Source: Cytophagales bacterium
Lineage (GTDB): Bacteria; Bacteroidota; Bacteroidia; Cytophagales; Microscillaceae
Assembly: GCA_013298075.1 (NCBI GenBank)
Contig: JAAFJG010000014.1
Coordinates: 16,197 to 80,196, forward strand
DNA length: 64,000 nucleotides
Direction of reading: 5' to 3'
How positions within the stretch are numbered: the stretch's first letter is position 1; each line of letters opens with the position of its first letter. The notes under the pieces are model-generated. The model was not told where the DNA came from. It worked only from the letters and a program-made list of their open reading frames with translations, and did no database searches. Below, piece after piece: positions 28,466-37,078 of this stretch. Both the position numbers and the translations under genes were made by a program.

Positions 28466-29929
28466 TCACTCTCTCAATTTCATAATCAAATCATATTTAT
28501 CATCACTCAAACCTTTTTCCAAACCAACTGGATAACTATGTGGATTGACAAAACGTTTGATACCTTGATGAAAATAATTCAATGATTTTTCAACATTTTG
28601 TTTTATTTCATAAATACTTGGTTTTTGATATACTAATTTTCCTTTCTCAAAAATAGGCACTAATAAATCTTTAAAAATAATTTCTTTTCCAAAATGTTTG
28701 CGATGCGTAACATCTGATGGGTCAATCATTGTATTTTCTTCGGGCAAAGGTTTGGCTAAATTATAAATCATATCGCCTATATACTCGCCATTTTCCTCAA
28801 ATCTACGTACTTGTAAAATACCAGGATTAGAAACTTTGATGGCTTGTTCTGATAATTTTACTTTATAATCCCAACCATTATTTTTATTTTTAATGGCTGC
28901 AATTTTATACACGCCACCCAAAGCAGGCTGGTCATAAGCCGTTACTAATTTTGTGCCTACTCCCCAAACATTGATTTTTGCGCCTTGTTCTTTTAAACTT
29001 GTGATGATATTTTCGTCCAAATCATTGCTCGCGACAATTTGAGCATTAGGAAAACCACCTTCATCTAAAATTTTTCTTGCCTCAATACTCAAATACGCTA
29101 AATCACCTGAATCAAGTCTAATTCCGACCATTTCAAAACCTTTTTTTCTGATTTTTTTGCCTATTTCTACAGCGTGTTTTACGCCTTGAATTGTATCAAA
29201 AGTATCGACCAAAAAAACACAATTATTAGGCAAAACCTCTGCATACGTATCAAATGCCTCTAATTCCGTATCAAATGACATCACCCAACTATGTGCGTGT
29301 GTACCTTTGACAGGTATGCCATATAATTTTCCTGCTAATACATTCGAAGTCGAACTACAACCACCAATATAAGCAGCCCGACTCGACATTAACGCTCCAT
29401 CAATTCCTTGCGCCCTTCTCAAACCAAATTCTAAGACAGGTTCGCCTTTGGTAGCCACAATCATTCGAGCCGCTTTGGTCGCTATCAAAGATTGAAAATT
29501 GATAATATTTAATAAAGCCGTTTCTATAATTTGGGCTTGAATGACAGGTCCTTGAATACGAATCAGAGGCTCATGTGGAAAAACAGCCGTACCTTCGGGA
29601 ATCGCATGCACATCACACGTAAATTCCATTTGTTGCAAATAATCTAAAAAGCCTTTTTCGAATAATGGTTTTTCATCGTTGCCTTGTAAAGTTGCCAAAT
29701 ATTCAATATCATCTTCACTCAATCTAATTTGTTGCAAATAATCAATCACTTGTTCCAAACCACAAGCCACCGTAAAACCACCTTTGAAAGGATGTTTTCT
29801 AAAAAATAGATGAAAAACGGCTTCTTGTTCTGCTTTGCCCGATTTCCAATAGCCATAAGCCATCGTTAATTGGTATAAATCTGTCAATAAAGATAACGAA
29901 CTTTTATAAAGGTCTTTGGTAAGGTGCAT
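28466..29929 (-). CDS. pncB: Nicotinate phosphoribosyltransferase
   Basis: The 487-residue enzyme converts nicotinate and PRPP to nicotinate mononucleotide in the Preiss-Handler NAD salvage pathway. Diagnostic segments are LTDLYQLTMAYGYW at the start, EFGLRRAQGIDGALM, the GTHAHSWVMSF region containing the catalytic His, and GIRLDSGDLAYLS, which binds the phosphate. Its length fits the longer bacterial form. It is monocistronic and convergent with nothing; the next gene upstream is divergent. Confidence 0.95.
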   Translation of the reverse strand: MHLTKDLYKSSLSLLTDLYQLTMAYGYWKSGKAEQEAVFHLFFRKHPFKGGFTVACGLEQVIDYLQQIRLSEDDIEYLATLQGNDEKPLFEKGFLDYLQQMEFTCDVHAIPEGTAVFPHEPLIRIQGPVIQAQIIETALLNIINFQSLIATKAARMIVATKGEPVLEFGLRRAQGIDGALMSSRAAYIGGCSSTSNVLAGKLYGIPVKGTHAHSWVMSFDTELEAFDTYAEVLPNNCVFLVDTFDTIQGVKHAVEIGKKIRKKGFEMVGIRLDSGDLAYLSIEARKILDEGGFPNAQIVASNDLDENIITSLKEQGAKINVWGVGTKLVTAYDQPALGGVYKIAAIKNKNNGWDYKVKLSEQAIKVSNPGILQVRRFEENGEYIGDMIYNLAKPLPEENTMIDPSDVTHRKHFGKEIIFKDLLVPIFEKGKLVYQKPSIYEIKQNVEKSLNYFHQGIKRFVNPHSYPVGLEKGLSDDKYDLIMKLRE

Positions 29930-30120
29930 ATTTTTTTAGAATTTTATTGATGAAAGTATAATTTATTTTCTCCACAAAAATATACATATAAACATAAAAA
30001 AAGAAATTTTTGGTATTTATTTTTATTTTTACAAATATTTTTTTGAAAAAACTTGTTTTTCTTAATTTGATACTTTAATTTGCAATGTTTTTTTAAATGT
30101 AAATTTAATAGCATTAAAAT

Positions 30121-31482
30121 ATGCAAAAATATATAGAAACTAATCGCCAACGATTTATCAACGAATTATTAGATTGGTTGCGTATTCCATCTATCAGTGC
30201 TGACGCTCATTACAAAAATGATGTGCATAGAGCAGGTGAATTTGTGAAAGATAAATTGATAGAAGCAGGAGCAGATAATGTAGAATTATGCGAAACAGCA
30301 GGAAATCCTATCGTTTATGGTGAAAAAATTATTGATGCAAAATTACCAACTATTTTGGTATATGGACATTATGACGTGCAACCACCTGACCCTTTGGATT
30401 TGTGGAATTCACCGCCATTTGAGCCCGTTATTAAAGACGAAAAAATCTATGCACGCGGGGCTTGTGATGATAAAGGACAAGTCTATATGCACGTAAAAGC
30501 ATTTGAAACGATGATGAAAACTAATTCTTTGCCTTGTAATGTCAAATTTATGATAGAAGGAGAAGAAGAAATTGGCTCGTCAAATTTAGGAATTTTTGTC
30601 AAAGCAAACAAAGAAAAATTAAAAGCAGACGTAATTTTGATTTCTGATACAGGACTTATTGCCAACGATACGCCATCTATTGATTGTGGTTTGCGTGGAC
30701 TTTCTTATATAGAAGTAGAAGTAACTGGACCTAATCGTGATTTACATTCAGGCGTTTATGGTGGGGCAGTTGCCAATCCTATTAATATTTTGTGCGAAAT
30801 GATTGCTTCTATGAAAGATGAAAATTTGCATATTACTATTCCTCATTTTTATGATGATGTAGTCGAATTATCAGTAGAAGATAGAACAGAACTCAATCGC
30901 GCTCCTTTCAATTTAGAAGCGTATAAAAAAGATTTGGCTATTGAAGATATTAGAGGTGAAAAAGGTTATACGACTGTGGAACGCACAGGAATTCGCCCAA
31001 CTTTAGATGTGAATGGAATATGGGGTGGATATATTGGGGAAGGAGCAAAAACCGTTTTGCCTTCGAAAGCGTTTGCTAAAATTAGTATGCGTTTGGTGCC
31101 TAATCAATCCAGCGAAAAAATTACAGCATTATTTCAAAAACATTTCGAATCTATTGCCCCAAAAAGTGTGAAAGTAGTCGTAAGACCACATCATGGAGGT
31201 GAGCCTGCGGTTACTCCTACAGACACGATTGCGTACAGAGCAGCAAGCAATGCGATGGAAGAAACTTTTGGTAAAAAACCTATTCCTACACGTGGAGGCG
31301 GGAGTATTCCTATTGTGGCTATGTTTGAAAAAGAATTGGGTTTAAAAACTATTTTGATGGGTTTTGGATTAGATTCTGATGCTATTCATTCGCCCAACGA
31401 ACATTATGGTTTGTTTAATTATTTTAAAGGCATTGAAACAATTCCTGTATTTTTCAGAAATTATGCAGCAATGTCTAAATAA
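30121..31482 (+). CDS. M20-family dipeptidase
   Basis: The 453-residue zinc peptidase resembles cytosolic non-specific dipeptidase/carnosinase. The first metal site is in VYGHYDVQPPDP, then ARGACDDKGQ with the bridging Asp. The catalytic Glu pair is EGEEEIGSSN, then DTGL, and the C-terminal His is in HSPNEHYGL. A lid/dimerisation domain occupies the middle (around residues 210-320). No signal peptide is present, so it is cytoplasmic. A strong terminator follows the stop. Confidence 0.93.
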   Translation: MQKYIETNRQRFINELLDWLRIPSISADAHYKNDVHRAGEFVKDKLIEAGADNVELCETAGNPIVYGEKIIDAKLPTILVYGHYDVQPPDPLDLWNSPPFEPVIKDEKIYARGACDDKGQVYMHVKAFETMMKTNSLPCNVKFMIEGEEEIGSSNLGIFVKANKEKLKADVILISDTGLIANDTPSIDCGLRGLSYIEVEVTGPNRDLHSGVYGGAVANPINILCEMIASMKDENLHITIPHFYDDVVELSVEDRTELNRAPFNLEAYKKDLAIEDIRGEKGYTTVERTGIRPTLDVNGIWGGYIGEGAKTVLPSKAFAKISMRLVPNQSSEKITALFQKHFESIAPKSVKVVVRPHHGGEPAVTPTDTIAYRAASNAMEETFGKKPIPTRGGGSIPIVAMFEKELGLKTILMGFGLDSDAIHSPNEHYGLFNYFKGIETIPVFFRNYAAMSK

Positions 31483-31503
31483 TTATTACCTAAAAATATA
31501 CAT

Positions 31504-31539
31504 AAAAAAAGCCTTTTTTTGATTAAAAAAGGCTTTTTT
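31504..31539 (+). terminator. Terminator of the M20 dipeptidase gene
   Basis: A long stem AAAAAAAGCCTTTTTT with its complement and a 4-nt loop runs directly into a T-run, 20 bp after the stop. Confidence 0.9.
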
Positions 31540-31555
31540 GTGTTTATTTTGATAT

Positions 31556-31752
31556 GCTTTGATACCGACTTTTTAAATTTGTAAATAAATATTTATTTTA
31601 TGATTCCTTCAAGGTAGGCTGTTCAGAATGTGTTAAAAATATATTCATTTTTTCATCCAAAATCAGCCTAATTTTCTGCCTTTTTTCTCTTCTACTTGGT
31701 CTGTTCGACACAGACCAAGTATTAAACATAAAAGAAATGTCAGTATCAAAGT
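31556..31752 (+). mobile_element. Repeat family E, copy E3
   Basis: Ends GCTTTGATACCGAC (31556-31569) and GTCAGTATCAAAGT (31739-31752) are inverted repeats. The interior has AAGGTAGGCTGTTCAGAATG and a D palindrome at 31694-31720 in which both arms carry the compensating change ACTTGGTCTGT/ACAGACCAAGT. Confidence 0.75.
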
Positions 31753-31890
31753 TAAGTATGTTGAATATTACAGCACTTTGCAAATATAAATATAACTATC
31801 TAAAACATTCAATATTTTCGAAAATATTTGATGTTTATGGATTGTAAATAATTGATAATCAATATTTTATGAAGTAATTAAGAAAATATA

Positions 31891-33051
31891 TTACTCTGTC
31901 CAACTCATCGGATATTTCTCATCTAAAAATTCTAACGCATCAACCGTTAAAAGCAAAGGTCTGAAAGTATCTACCATCACCGCATATTCATCTGTACGAA
32001 CTGCCCCAATACTCTTTTCAACGGTGCCTGGATGAGGTCCGTGTGGTAATCCGCCCGGGTGCAACGTAAATGAACCTCTATCAATGCCTTTTCTACTCAT
32101 AAATTCTCCTTCTGCATAAAATAATACTTCATCAGAATCAATATTTGAATGATTATAAGGAGCAGGAATTGACAATGGGTGATAATCAAACAAACGTGGT
32201 ACAAACGAACAAATCACAAAATTATGTGCTTGAAAAGTTTGATGCACAGGTGGCGGTTGATGAATACGTCCTGTAATTGGCTCAAAATCATAGATTGAAA
32301 AAGTATAAGGATATAAAAATCCGTCCCAACCAACCAAATCAAAAGGACTATGCTCGTATAAATATTGATGTAAAAAACCTTGTTTTTTGATTTTTAATAG
32401 ATATTCTCCTTTGTCTTTTTCTGTAAAAATTTCTTGTGGCGGGTGAATATCACGCTCACAATAAGGCGACTGTTCTAATAATTGCCCTAATTTATTTCGA
32501 TAATGATTCACCGTTTCGATGGCTGACATCGATTCTACAATCAACAACCTCACAGGTGCAGCAGAAAATTCAATTTTATAAATAACCGTTCTTGGAATGA
32601 CTACATAATCACCTTTTTTGATGGTTAATTTTCCAAATTGCGAATATAAAAAACCTTCTCCATCATGCACATAAATCACTTCATCGGCTTCGCCATTTTT
32701 ATAATAATAATCCATTCTTTTATTTTCAGGATTACAAATGGCAATAGCACAATCGTTGTTTTTTAACAACACTTTTCTTGCATCTAAAAAATTTGTTCCT
32801 GTGGTACCAGCCACCGAAGTTTTGAGATGTGTTTGTTTTAAACCTTGATTTTCTGCCATTTTAACTTCGCAAGGCACAGATTCCAAGACTTTTTTTATTC
32901 TTGTGGGCGGATAAATATGATATAAATTAGAATAAATACCACTAAATCCGTGTGAACTAACTAATTCTTCTGCATACAAACTATTGTCATCTTGTCTGAA
33001 TTGCGTGTGTCTTTTTGGGGGAATATTCCCTAATCGATAATAATAAGGCAT
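31891..33051 (-). CDS. hmgA: Homogentisate 1,2-dioxygenase
   Basis: The 386-residue protein matches the bacterial homogentisate dioxygenase/HmgA family: MPYYYRLGNIPPKRHTQF at the N-terminus, the cupin-like VHDGEGFLYSQFG and GDYVVIPRTV, and the C-terminal metal-binding HPGGLPHGPHPGTVEKS. It opens the ring of homogentisate to maleylacetoacetate in tyrosine and phenylalanine degradation, using Fe(II). No other gene of that pathway is adjacent. Its start is 18 bp after the stop of the upstream membrane-protein gene. Confidence 0.93.
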   Translation of the reverse strand: MPYYYRLGNIPPKRHTQFRQDDNSLYAEELVSSHGFSGIYSNLYHIYPPTRIKKVLESVPCEVKMAENQGLKQTHLKTSVAGTTGTNFLDARKVLLKNNDCAIAICNPENKRMDYYYKNGEADEVIYVHDGEGFLYSQFGKLTIKKGDYVVIPRTVIYKIEFSAAPVRLLIVESMSAIETVNHYRNKLGQLLEQSPYCERDIHPPQEIFTEKDKGEYLLKIKKQGFLHQYLYEHSPFDLVGWDGFLYPYTFSIYDFEPITGRIHQPPPVHQTFQAHNFVICSFVPRLFDYHPLSIPAPYNHSNIDSDEVLFYAEGEFMSRKGIDRGSFTLHPGGLPHGPHPGTVEKSIGAVRTDEYAVMVDTFRPLLLTVDALEFLDEKYPMSWTE

Positions 33052-33069
33052 ATTTTTATTTTTTATTTA

Positions 33070-34764
33070 CTATATTTTTGATGGCAAATTTTCATATATA
33101 GGATCAGGTCTTTTTTGTAATTTATCATTAAATATTTGCAAAAAAGCATTAATTTGTTCTTTATCTTCTGAATAATATAAATTTGAGTTTCCCCTATCTG
33201 TATCTTCCCAAAATTTAGATTTCGCATTGCGTAAATTATTACAAGCTATATTTACTTCTTGTATTAATGTATGCGAAGGCATTAAAGCGTGATCCTCAAG
33301 AATATCTTGAATAATCATTTCTGCCAATTCTTGTTGAAAAACACGCAGATAAAACAATGCCATCGAAATTTGTAAACCTCTCAAACCTCGTGGAAAATTT
33401 TTACCTTGCAATGATTTTTCTTGATAGTTATCAGATAAATTATCTATTTTTAAGAAAAATGCTAAAATATCTTTTTGAAGTTGCAAAGGCAAACCGTTAT
33501 CGTGTAATTCTATCAAAATCCGTTTAAATTCCCAAGTAAATACATCAACCAAAAAAATAAAAGTCGCTTCTTCTCGGCTTTGTCTATAAATTTCATTGAC
33601 ATATACATTCAAATAAAAACAACTTTGGCGAATAAATCCCTCCATTTTTGAACGTACAATATAATGAATAAAACCGCTATAATGATAAATGGCATTGTAT
33701 AAATTTCGTGGTTCTTTGTTTTTTAGTCCGTGTTTTATTCCAAAACGAATAAATGTATTGAATCGAATCAAAGTGGCATCAATCAAAGGTTCGTCGTTGC
33801 ACTCAATCGCTACACGTCCGCATTGCGAGAGCTCATAAGCACACAAAGAAGCCAAATCAAAGTCTTGATTTTCAATGAGTTGTTGATAAGCAGTCCCTAA
33901 TAATCGGAAACCTTTTTGTTCATAAAAAATCTGACTTGCTTCAATATCAGGAAATTGCCCTGTCATTGTTTTGAAAGAAACGTCTGCTCCAATGCTTTTA
34001 CTAATTTTAAAAAAATCGGGTGTGGTTCTTTTTAAATCTTGTTTTATTTTGATATAAGCCTGAATACTTAGTCCAATTCGGTTGATAATATCTCCTTTGG
34101 GTTCTTTAAAAGATACATATTCTAATAAATTATCTAATTGATTGAGTGGCTCAAAAAGTTGATATTGTGTGTTAGAAATAGATTTTTTATCTCTTAAAAT
34201 ACCCATTTTTGCGTATATATTCAAATTTTTGACGTAATCTATATTGCTTTGATAGATTTTTTCGATAACATTACTTGTTTTTGTGTATCTCAAAATATAT
34301 AAAATATAAGGCACAGCAAAAAGCAACGCGATAGGCAACATCACATACGTATTGAGTAACATACTCGTTTTATAACTTATAGCGTCTATTTCGTTATATA
34401 ATTGCAAATACATATTATGCAAAGTTGCGATAATCATATACCAAATATAAAAAAGACTTGTTTCATCTTTGGTATAAAGGTCAATCAATTTTGGCGTACT
34501 TTGAGAGGCGACAGAAATAACGATAATCAACGTGCCTAAAACCAAACTCAACAAACCTAACCACGCTTCAGGAGCAAATTCGATGATTTTTATTTCTTTG
34601 TTATTGACTGCTAACTTTTTATAATACCAATCATTGATAAAAGTTTCAGGAGTAACTTTGGCAAATATATAATCAATACCAAACACTATTAAAGTTACAA
34701 TTACAAAAATAGATAAGGCTTGATGTTTTCTAAAAAAACGTTGTAAAAATAAATAAAGATACAT
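33070..34764 (-). CDS. Polytopic membrane protein of unknown function
   Basis: I do not recognise this 564-residue protein with certainty. The first 170 residues contain four hydrophobic segments (about 15-35, 65-88, 102-122 and 137-160). The segment ISVASQSTPKLIDLY between the second and third faintly recalls DUF2254 proteins. The remaining 390 residues are a soluble alpha-helical domain rich in Leu, Tyr and Ile. The 18-bp spacing to hmgA suggests cotranscription, although a functional link is not evident. Confidence 0.65.
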   Translation of the reverse strand: MYLYLFLQRFFRKHQALSIFVIVTLIVFGIDYIFAKVTPETFINDWYYKKLAVNNKEIKIIEFAPEAWLGLLSLVLGTLIIVISVASQSTPKLIDLYTKDETSLFYIWYMIIATLHNMYLQLYNEIDAISYKTSMLLNTYVMLPIALLFAVPYILYILRYTKTSNVIEKIYQSNIDYVKNLNIYAKMGILRDKKSISNTQYQLFEPLNQLDNLLEYVSFKEPKGDIINRIGLSIQAYIKIKQDLKRTTPDFFKISKSIGADVSFKTMTGQFPDIEASQIFYEQKGFRLLGTAYQQLIENQDFDLASLCAYELSQCGRVAIECNDEPLIDATLIRFNTFIRFGIKHGLKNKEPRNLYNAIYHYSGFIHYIVRSKMEGFIRQSCFYLNVYVNEIYRQSREEATFIFLVDVFTWEFKRILIELHDNGLPLQLQKDILAFFLKIDNLSDNYQEKSLQGKNFPRGLRGLQISMALFYLRVFQQELAEMIIQDILEDHALMPSHTLIQEVNIACNNLRNAKSKFWEDTDRGNSNLYYSEDKEQINAFLQIFNDKLQKRPDPIYENLPSKI

Positions 34765-34944
34765 TTGATTAAATCAAATTAAAAGTTTTGAACGAGTCTT
34801 GTAAGTAAGTATGTATAAATCGTTTCCAAAATTATGCAAAAAAACAAAAATATACTAATTTTTTTTGCTTTTTTTTTATTATTAACAAAAATAACGTTTT
34901 TAAGGCTATAATTTTTGTTAGTTTTGAGAACTTATTGTATATAT

Positions 34945-36636
34945 TTACAAAGTAGTTACCACGCCATTTACTTTTAGTTTGATAACTTCTAAACTTTCCA
35001 AACCTTCATTATCAACTACTTTTACAGCAATTTTATGTTCACCTGCTTTAAATTTATACGTTTGTTTTCCTATTTTATCCAGAAAAAATTCAGGGACAAA
35101 AGTCGTATCATTGTAATTAAAATCCCAAGCATAAAACTGAATTCCTGACGCACTATTGCCTACGGCTGTAAATTCAATTTCACGTAAATTCTTAACACTT
35201 CCTAAATCTTTGATATTAATTTGTAACGCAGGTTTTTTGGCAATCGGTACAATATCTTCTACATTGACTAATTGAATAAGCACATTTTCATCATTTTTTA
35301 ACCTTGCTACTTCTTGAATTGCTCCTTTTCCAAAAGAAAAAGCAATAATAACGCCCACATATTTCTCTTCTTTTTTGTTTTTATCAAATACATTTTTATC
35401 AAATCTTTGACAAGCAGAATAAAAATTATCAACCACGTTTCTACCTATATTATCGCTCCTTTTTACTTGAATAGGTTGATTATCTTTGCTTCTGCCATCA
35501 ATTCCTAAATCTCCTCTTTGTTTTGCATTTGCTACTCCTCCAAATTGCCCAACTATCCAACTTTCAAACTCAAAAGCATCTTGATAACGCAAAGTATCGT
35601 AATCGTATTTGTGTAATTGCACCGTAAAAGGTTTTGAAAATAAATTTTGTTGCACATTCAAACGAAACTCTGTAACTTTTACGGCTTGTACGCTCTGGTC
35701 TATGCCAATCCAATTTCTGTTCAATTTATCAGCCACCGCAATCGTAGTTCCACCTCCCATAAAACAATCTAAAATGGTATCTCCTTCGTTGCTTGCCATT
35801 AAAATAATCCTTTCTAAAAGTTTTTCAGGCTTTTGGGTTGGATAACCAATGGCTTCAGCAGAGCCACCATAAAGGCGTTTTATATCACTCCAAAAATTAT
35901 AAATTGGATTTCCTTTATCGTTTTCAGGTCTGAGTTTTCTAAAAGGTTTTTTATTTTTTGACCAACCCAAATCACCAGCTTTGTCTAATTCTTCTAATTT
36001 ATCTTTTGTCATTCGCCAGCCCCATTTTTCAGGCGTATAACCTTTGTATTCATACACTAAATTTGGTCTTTCGCCCATCGAAGCACCACGAATAACAGGA
36101 CCTTGTGCGTATCGATTTTTTTCATCAAAATAAGGATATTTGGCTGATAGCTCACCATTTTGCAGTGTAAGGCGAATAAATTTCTCTTGAAAAGTATAGT
36201 TTTGACTTTTAGCATACCACCAAATCGTATCGGTGGCTACGCCTAAATTCTTTTTTTCAAATTGAGAACCTTTTGGATTGTTTGTTCTTTGCCAAATAAT
36301 TTCATTCACAAAATTACTGGTTCCAAAAATTTTATCTAAAATATATACGCGTATATAAGCGTTTGCGTGCCAATCACAATGCACAAAAATACTTCCTGTA
36401 GGCTTTAAAACACGATAAAGTTCTTGTACTCTTTCTTTGAGCCAAGAAATGTAATGATCGATACCGCCTGAGAATCTATCCTCAAAACTTCTTATCTCTC
36501 CTTTATCTCCCCAAATTACTTCGTAAGTTCGGTTCGAAAAAAAAGGCGGGTCAATATAAATTAAATCTATTGTTTCACTTTCTAAGGTTTTCAACACCTC
36601 AAAACAATCTCCTAAAATCAGTTTATTTACTTCCAT
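34945..36636 (-). CDS. DNA methyltransferase fused to PD-(D/E)XK nuclease and a PKD-like domain
   Basis: This is a 563-residue three-part protein. Residues 1-320 are a beta-class amino-methyltransferase: the catalytic DPPF at 29-32 precedes the SAM-binding FMGGGTT at 292-298. Residues about 335-460 form an Mrr-like nuclease domain with FESWIVGQFGG, the active-site Asp of GDLGIDG (375-381) and QVK at 390-392. Residues about 471-560 look like a PKD/Ig-like fold (FYAWDFNYND, then EHKIAVKVVDNEG). It is probably a self-contained restriction-modification enzyme for N6-adenine or N4-cytosine; the target is unknown. The tail domain is unusual because PKD domains are normally extracellular. Confidence 0.85.
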   Translation of the reverse strand: MEVNKLILGDCFEVLKTLESETIDLIYIDPPFFSNRTYEVIWGDKGEIRSFEDRFSGGIDHYISWLKERVQELYRVLKPTGSIFVHCDWHANAYIRVYILDKIFGTSNFVNEIIWQRTNNPKGSQFEKKNLGVATDTIWWYAKSQNYTFQEKFIRLTLQNGELSAKYPYFDEKNRYAQGPVIRGASMGERPNLVYEYKGYTPEKWGWRMTKDKLEELDKAGDLGWSKNKKPFRKLRPENDKGNPIYNFWSDIKRLYGGSAEAIGYPTQKPEKLLERIILMASNEGDTILDCFMGGGTTIAVADKLNRNWIGIDQSVQAVKVTEFRLNVQQNLFSKPFTVQLHKYDYDTLRYQDAFEFESWIVGQFGGVANAKQRGDLGIDGRSKDNQPIQVKRSDNIGRNVVDNFYSACQRFDKNVFDKNKKEEKYVGVIIAFSFGKGAIQEVARLKNDENVLIQLVNVEDIVPIAKKPALQINIKDLGSVKNLREIEFTAVGNSASGIQFYAWDFNYNDTTFVPEFFLDKIGKQTYKFKAGEHKIAVKVVDNEGLESLEVIKLKVNGVVTTL

Positions 36637-36692
36637 TTTTTTATGCTATTTATTCTCTCAAAATACCCAAAAAATTATCTCTTTTTGTTCTG

Positions 36693-36724
36693 CAAATATA
36701 CACAAAAAAAATAAAAATGACAAA
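36693..36724 (-). promoter_or_regulatory. Promoter of the methyltransferase-nuclease gene
   Basis: On the minus strand TTTG (36721-36724) - N20 - TATATTTG (36693-36700), about 55 bp before the ATG. Confidence 0.65.
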
Positions 36725-36780
36725 TTTTTGAGTAAAATTATTAAATATTTTGATTCATGAGAAATTATTGCATATCTAAT

Positions 36781-37060
36781 TTTTTTCTACTATAGATAGC
36801 CATTTATTTTGAAAATATAGAAAAATATCAATTTGAAAAATAGAGAGATTTTGGCTAAAGCCAACAATTGAATTTTATATTATCCTCCAGATAAATCTGG
36901 AGGCAATTCAAGATAAATCTGGAGGCAATTCAAGATAAATCTGGAGGCAATTCAAGATAAATCTGGAGGCAATTCAAGATAAATCTGGAGGCAATTCCAG
37001 ATAAATCTGGAGGCAATTCAAAAAAAAATATTTTTCGCACAAACTTCCTAATAACCAATA
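36781..37060 (+). repeat. Repeat family F, copy F2, with tandem expansion
   Basis: The conserved left half (ATTTTGGCTAAAGCCAA, then GAATTTTATATTATCCTCCAG) and right end (GCACAAACTTCCTAA) match the other F copies at 43.7, 57.1 and 59.2 kb. Here the hairpin part has been amplified to six tandem 22-bp units (36889-37020), enlarging the uvrB-methyltransferase intergenic space. Confidence 0.8.
36889..37020 (+). repeat. Six-unit 22-bp tandem array
   Basis: Six consecutive units, each containing ATAAATCTGGAGGCAATTC, are identical except for one terminal base in unit five. There are no spacers. Confidence 0.95.
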
Positions 37061-37078
37061 TTTTTACTCAAAAATACC

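Noticed and set aside
33070-34764. Assignment of the 564-residue membrane protein to DUF2254
   Set aside because: Only one short segment and the number of membrane spans agree; this is not enough without a profile search.
36889-37020. 22-bp tandem array considered as a CRISPR array
   Set aside because: The units are directly adjacent without spacers, and no cas gene is nearby.
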